A DNA stretch of 9,063 nucleotides, from the NCBI GenBank assembly GCA_937877165.1, contig CALEFO010000044.1, positions 1 through 9,063 of the forward strand, in the 5' to 3' direction. This document shows positions 6,388-9,063 of the stretch, one piece after another. The notes under the pieces are model-generated. The model did not search any database. It was not told the origin of the DNA and saw only the letters and a program-made list of their open reading frames with translations. The DNA is from an uncultured Lachnospiraceae bacterium (GTDB lineage Bacteria; Bacillota; Clostridia; Lachnospirales; Lachnospiraceae). A program made the position numbers and the translations under genes. Numbering within the stretch: position 1 is the stretch's first letter; each line of letters starts with the position of its first letter.

Positions 6388-6419
6388 AATTTACAGCATA
6401 AGAGAAGGGGATGGGAACA

Positions 6420-8015
6420 ATGGATCAGGAACAGATCAGAAAGGAAATCGAGGACGGCAAGGCTGTTGTCGGAATCGAATTCGGATCAACCCGCATCAAG
6501 GCAGAACTGATCGGAACGGATAATACGCCGGTTGCAGAGGGAGCCTGGGAGTGGGAGAACCGTCTGGAGAACGGAGTTTGGACATACTCTCTGGATGATA
6601 TCTGGAAGGGACTGCAGGGCTGCTATGCGGATCTTCTGGAAGATGTGAAGAAGAAATATGGCACGGTGATTCACCGGCTGTCTGCCATCGGCATCAGTGC
6701 GATGATGCACGGGTATCTTGCGTTCAACGACAAGGACGAGCTCCTGGTTCCTTTCCGTACATGGCGCAATACCATTACCGCGGAAGCGGCGGAGAAGCTG
6801 ACGGAGCTCTTCCATTACAATATTCCGCAGAGATGGAGCATCGCTCATCTGTATCAGGCGGTCCTGAACGGGGAAGAGCACGTGAAGGACATTCATTTCG
6901 TGGCAACACTCGCGGCCTATGTGCACTGGCAGCTGACCGGACAGAAGGTCATCGGTGTGGGCGACGGCTCCGGAATGTTCCCCATCAGCATGAAAACCGG
7001 CGACTATGACGCGGAGATGGTGGAGAAGTTCAATACGCTGATCAAAGACAAGGGATATTCCTGGAAACTTCCGGATGTATTCCCGAAGAACCTCCGGGCG
7101 GGGGAGAATGCGGGAACATTGACGGAAAAGGGTGCAAAGCTTCTGGATGTCTCGGGGAATCTGGAGGCGGGGATTCCACTCTGCCCTCCGGAGGGCGATG
7201 CGGGAACCGGCATGGTGGCAACCAATTCCGTCGCCAGAAGAACCGGAAACGTGTCTGCCGGAACCTCGTGCTTTGGAATGATCGTTCTGGAGCAGGATCT
7301 GAAGAACGTTTATCCGGAAATCGACCTTGTCACAACTCCCTCTGGAGATCTGGTGGCAATGGCGCATTGCAATAACTGCACCTCGGACCTCAACGCGTGG
7401 GTTGGAATTTTTGATGAATTTTGCGAGGCCATGGGCGTGAAGACGGACAAAAACCGCCTGTTCTCCGTATTGTACAACAAGGCCTTGGAGGGCGATAAGG
7501 ACTGCGGCGGACTTCTGGACTACAATTATTTCTCCGGAGAGCCGATCACGAAGATGGACGAGGGACGTCCTCTTTTTGCCCGCACACCGAATTCCAGCTT
7601 CACACTGGCGAACTTCATGCGCGTGCATCTGTACGCTTCCTTGTCCGTCCTGAAGGCGGGCATGGATCTTCTTCTCAAGAAGGAGGGCGTGAAGGTAGAC
7701 AATATGATGGGACACGGCGGTCTGTTTAAGACAAAGGGAGTTGGTCAGAGCATTCTGGCGGCGGCCCTGAATACGCCGGTGACCTGCATGACGACGGCAG
7801 GAGAAGGCGGTGCCTGGGGCATTGCCCTTCTGGCTGCCTACAGCGTCCGGAGTGAGGGAAAGCCTCTGGATCAGTGGCTGAATGAGAAGGTCTTTGCAGA
7901 CGCAAAGGGAGAGACCATTCGTCCGGATCCTGCGGATGTGAAGGGCTTTGACGAGTATCTGGAGCGTTATGAGAAGGGCTTGCCGATCGAGGCGGCTGCT
8001 GTCCGGAACCTGTAA
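6420..8015 (+). CDS. FGGY-family carbohydrate kinase, probable L-ribulokinase (xylulokinase-like)
   Basis: FGGY kinases phosphorylate sugars with ATP. This 531-aa protein shows the N-terminal phosphate motif GIEFGSTRIKAEL (18-30), the catalytic region PPEGDAGTGM with the likely catalytic base Asp260, the phosphate-2 stretch TGNVSAGTSCF, the adenosine motif GHGGLFKTKGVGQ (about 431-443) and AGEGGAWGIALLA (460-472). It resembles, from memory, the kinases annotated as xylulokinase in Bacteroides and Clostridia arabinose operons, not the E. coli AraB type. The araD gene directly downstream (40-base gap) makes L-ribulose the best substrate guess: the product, L-ribulose 5-phosphate, is the substrate of AraD. 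D-xylulose is the alternative. AAGGGG (6405-6410) is nine bases before ATG 6420 but abuts the in-frame ATG at 6411, so 6420 is preferred. The first two motif groups and the C-terminal ones are intact. Confidence 0.88.
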   Translation: MDQEQIRKEIEDGKAVVGIEFGSTRIKAELIGTDNTPVAEGAWEWENRLENGVWTYSLDDIWKGLQGCYADLLEDVKKKYGTVIHRLSAIGISAMMHGYLAFNDKDELLVPFRTWRNTITAEAAEKLTELFHYNIPQRWSIAHLYQAVLNGEEHVKDIHFVATLAAYVHWQLTGQKVIGVGDGSGMFPISMKTGDYDAEMVEKFNTLIKDKGYSWKLPDVFPKNLRAGENAGTLTEKGAKLLDVSGNLEAGIPLCPPEGDAGTGMVATNSVARRTGNVSAGTSCFGMIVLEQDLKNVYPEIDLVTTPSGDLVAMAHCNNCTSDLNAWVGIFDEFCEAMGVKTDKNRLFSVLYNKALEGDKDCGGLLDYNYFSGEPITKMDEGRPLFARTPNSSFTLANFMRVHLYASLSVLKAGMDLLLKKEGVKVDNMMGHGGLFKTKGVGQSILAAALNTPVTCMTTAGEGGAWGIALLAAYSVRSEGKPLDQWLNEKVFADAKGETIRPDPADVKGFDEYLERYEKGLPIEAAAVRNL

Positions 8016-8055
8016 TCGGAAAACGGCAGGAGCCGGGGAGAAAGGAACGAAATTT

Positions 8056-8754
8056 ATGCTGGAAGAATTGAAAAAGAAAGTATATGAAGCCAATATGCTG
8101 CTTCCGAAGTACGGCCTTGTAACCTTTACCTGGGGAAACGTTTCGGGAGTCAGCCGCAAGGACGGCGTTTTTGTCATCAAGCCGAGCGGAGTCCCGTATG
8201 AGGACCTGCGTCCGGAGGATATGGTTGTCGTGGACTTTGACGGCAACAAGGTGGAGGGAGAAATGAATCCTTCCTCCGATACGCCGACGCATGCCTATCT
8301 GTACAAGCACTGGGAGAGCATAGGAGGTGTGGTGCACACCCACTCCTCCTATGCGACGAGCTGGGCACAGGCGGGACGCAGCATTCCATGCTACGGAACA
8401 ACACATGCGGATTATTACTATGGGGAGGTTCCGTGTCTTCGTACGCTCAGCAAGGAAGAGATCGACGAGGCCTATGAGAAGAACACCGGCGTTTTGATTG
8501 TGGATGAGTTTGCACGCATGGACAAGGATTACAACGCAGTTCCTGCCTGCCTCTGCAAGAATCACGGACCGTTTGCGTGGGGCAAGGATCCGGTGGATGC
8601 AGTCCACAGCGCAGTTGTTCTGGAAGAGGTTGCCAAGATGGCATACCGAACCGAAATCATCAATCCAAAGGTTGCTCCGGCACCTCAGGTGCTTCAGGAT
8701 AAGCATTACTACCGTAAGCACGGCGCAAACGCCTACTATGGCCAGGGAAAATAA
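8056..8754 (+). CDS. araD: L-ribulose-5-phosphate 4-epimerase
   Basis: AraD (EC 5.1.3.4) converts L-ribulose 5-phosphate to D-xylulose 5-phosphate by retro-aldol cleavage and re-addition, using a Zn2+ ion. It is a class II aldolase-fold enzyme. The 232 aa match the E. coli enzyme (231 aa) with a one-residue offset. Zn ligands are H94 and H96 in VVHTHSSY and H170 in KNHGPF. Acid/base candidates are D75 (SSDTPTH), D119 (THADYYYG) and Tyr228 (NAYYGQ). TWGNVSG (25-31) and KPSGVPY (42-48) bind the phosphate/enediolate. The THADYYYG and C-terminal AYYGQ signatures favour the 4-epimerase over fuculose- or rhamnulose-phosphate aldolase. AAAGGA (8041-8046) lies nine bases before ATG 8056; in-frame codons back to 7948 only shadow the kinase C-terminus. 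It follows the kinase by 40 bases and precedes transketolase, whose substrate is the AraD product. Confidence 0.95.
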   Translation: MLEELKKKVYEANMLLPKYGLVTFTWGNVSGVSRKDGVFVIKPSGVPYEDLRPEDMVVVDFDGNKVEGEMNPSSDTPTHAYLYKHWESIGGVVHTHSSYATSWAQAGRSIPCYGTTHADYYYGEVPCLRTLSKEEIDEAYEKNTGVLIVDEFARMDKDYNAVPACLCKNHGPFAWGKDPVDAVHSAVVLEEVAKMAYRTEIINPKVAPAPQVLQDKHYYRKHGANAYYGQGK

Positions 8755-8801
8755 AGCAGTGATACCGGAGAATCGGCAGAGTTTTGCCTCAGTGAGGTTA
8801 T

Positions 8802-8810
8802 AAAGGAGGA
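8802..8810 (+). promoter_or_regulatory. ribosome binding site that fixes a TTG start for transketolase
   Basis: AAAGGAGGA lies seven bases before the TTG at 8818, the best ribosome site in the window. The next in-frame ATG (8842) has no such site and would remove the first eight residues. A small dyad CCTCA-G-TGAGG (8787-8797) lies just upstream and may be chance. Confidence 0.75.
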
Positions 8811-8817
8811 AATCAAG

Positions 8818-9063
8818 TTGAAGAATCTTGAACTGAAGAAGATGGCCAACGAAGTCCGCAAGGGAATCGTGACGGCTGTTCATTCTGCAAAAGCAGGGCA
8901 TCCCGGCGGATCTCTTTCCGCAGCGGATCTTTTCACTTACCTGTATTTTGAGGAAATGAACGTAGGACCTGATCTGATCGGAAATCCGGACCGTGACCGG
9001 TTTGTACTGTCCAAGGGACATACCTGCCCCGGACTGTATGCAGCGATGGCGTTGAAGGGATAT
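8818..9063 (+). CDS. transketolase, N-terminal (ThDP-binding) subunit, partial at the right edge
   Basis: Transketolase moves two-carbon units between pentose and other sugar phosphates with thiamine diphosphate. The first 82 codons are visible, from TTG 8818 to the window end. They show AVHSAKAGHPGGSLSAAD (20-37), with the ThDP-site His28 in GHPGG, and DRFVLSKGHTCPGLYAAM (60-77), with the conserved SKGH. The short N-terminus before the HPGG motif resembles the split transketolases of Clostridia and archaea, in which the N-terminal half (about 270-280 aa) and the C-terminal half are separate adjacent genes. Whether it is split cannot be seen here. It begins 63 bases after araD with no terminator between, so it belongs to the same operon and consumes the xylulose 5-phosphate formed there. 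Confidence 0.9.
   Translation, partial: MKNLELKKMANEVRKGIVTAVHSAKAGHPGGSLSAADLFTYLYFEEMNVGPDLIGNPDRDRFVLSKGHTCPGLYAAMALKGY

Noticed and set aside
6486..8249. 587-codon open frame on the minus strand opposite the FGGY kinase and araD
   Set aside because: It is antisense to two well-supported genes and spans their junction, with no recognisable domain; it arises from GC-rich codon bias.
8787..8797. CCTCA-G-TGAGG dyad before transketolase as a hairpin or operator
   Set aside because: It is only 11 bases and would leave a very tight loop as RNA; no T-run follows, and such dyads are common by chance.
7726..9021. 431-codon open frame on the minus strand across the kinase end, araD and transketolase start
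   Set aside because: It is antisense to three genes with clear catalytic motifs; no domain or ribosome site supports it.

Overview
The window is a compact stretch of roughly 55% GC chromosome from a low-redundancy anaerobic Firmicute, most likely a member of Clostridia close to Lachnospiraceae. Four things point there: the ricT - tRNA methyltransferase - rsmI order, which is the conserved holB/ricT/yabB/rsmI neighbourhood of Firmicutes; the strong AGGAGG-type ribosome sites; a consensus Rex box; and what appears to be a split transketolase, common in Clostridia. All recognisable genes lie on the + strand. No tRNA, rRNA, insertion sequence, CRISPR array or phage gene was seen. The assignment to a family is an inference from gene content and protein resemblance.

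Region 1 (1-2936) is an RNA-maintenance cluster. It holds ricT (PSP1 family, RNase Y accessory factor) with a long basic tail, an overlapping tRNA1(Val) A37 N6-methyltransferase, and rsmI (16S rRNA C1402 2'-O-methyltransferase). In Bacillus subtilis, yabA and yazA sit between these genes; both are absent here.

Region 2 (2937-4741) is a single-gene unit for ATP-dependent phosphoenolpyruvate carboxykinase (pckA). It has an extended -10 promoter, a near-perfect Rex operator just after the expected transcription start, a clear ribosome site and a strong intrinsic terminator. The codon use is that of a highly expressed gene. The layout suggests that PEPCK is controlled by the NADH/NAD+ ratio.

Region 3 (4742-6255) holds two genes separated by one base: a PPP-type metallophosphatase and a membrane-anchored Mrr-like PD-(D/E)XK nuclease-fold protein. 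The phosphatase promoter lies so close to its ATG that the mRNA is predicted to be leaderless.

Region 4 (6256-9063) is a pentose operon: a leader of about 160 bases with possible hairpins, an FGGY sugar kinase of the Bacteroides/Clostridia ribulokinase-like type, araD (L-ribulose-5-phosphate 4-epimerase), and the beginning of a transketolase N-terminal subunit that runs off the right edge. Together these would phosphorylate L-ribulose, epimerise it to D-xylulose 5-phosphate and pass it to the non-oxidative pentose phosphate pathway. No arabinose isomerase or transporter is visible in the window.
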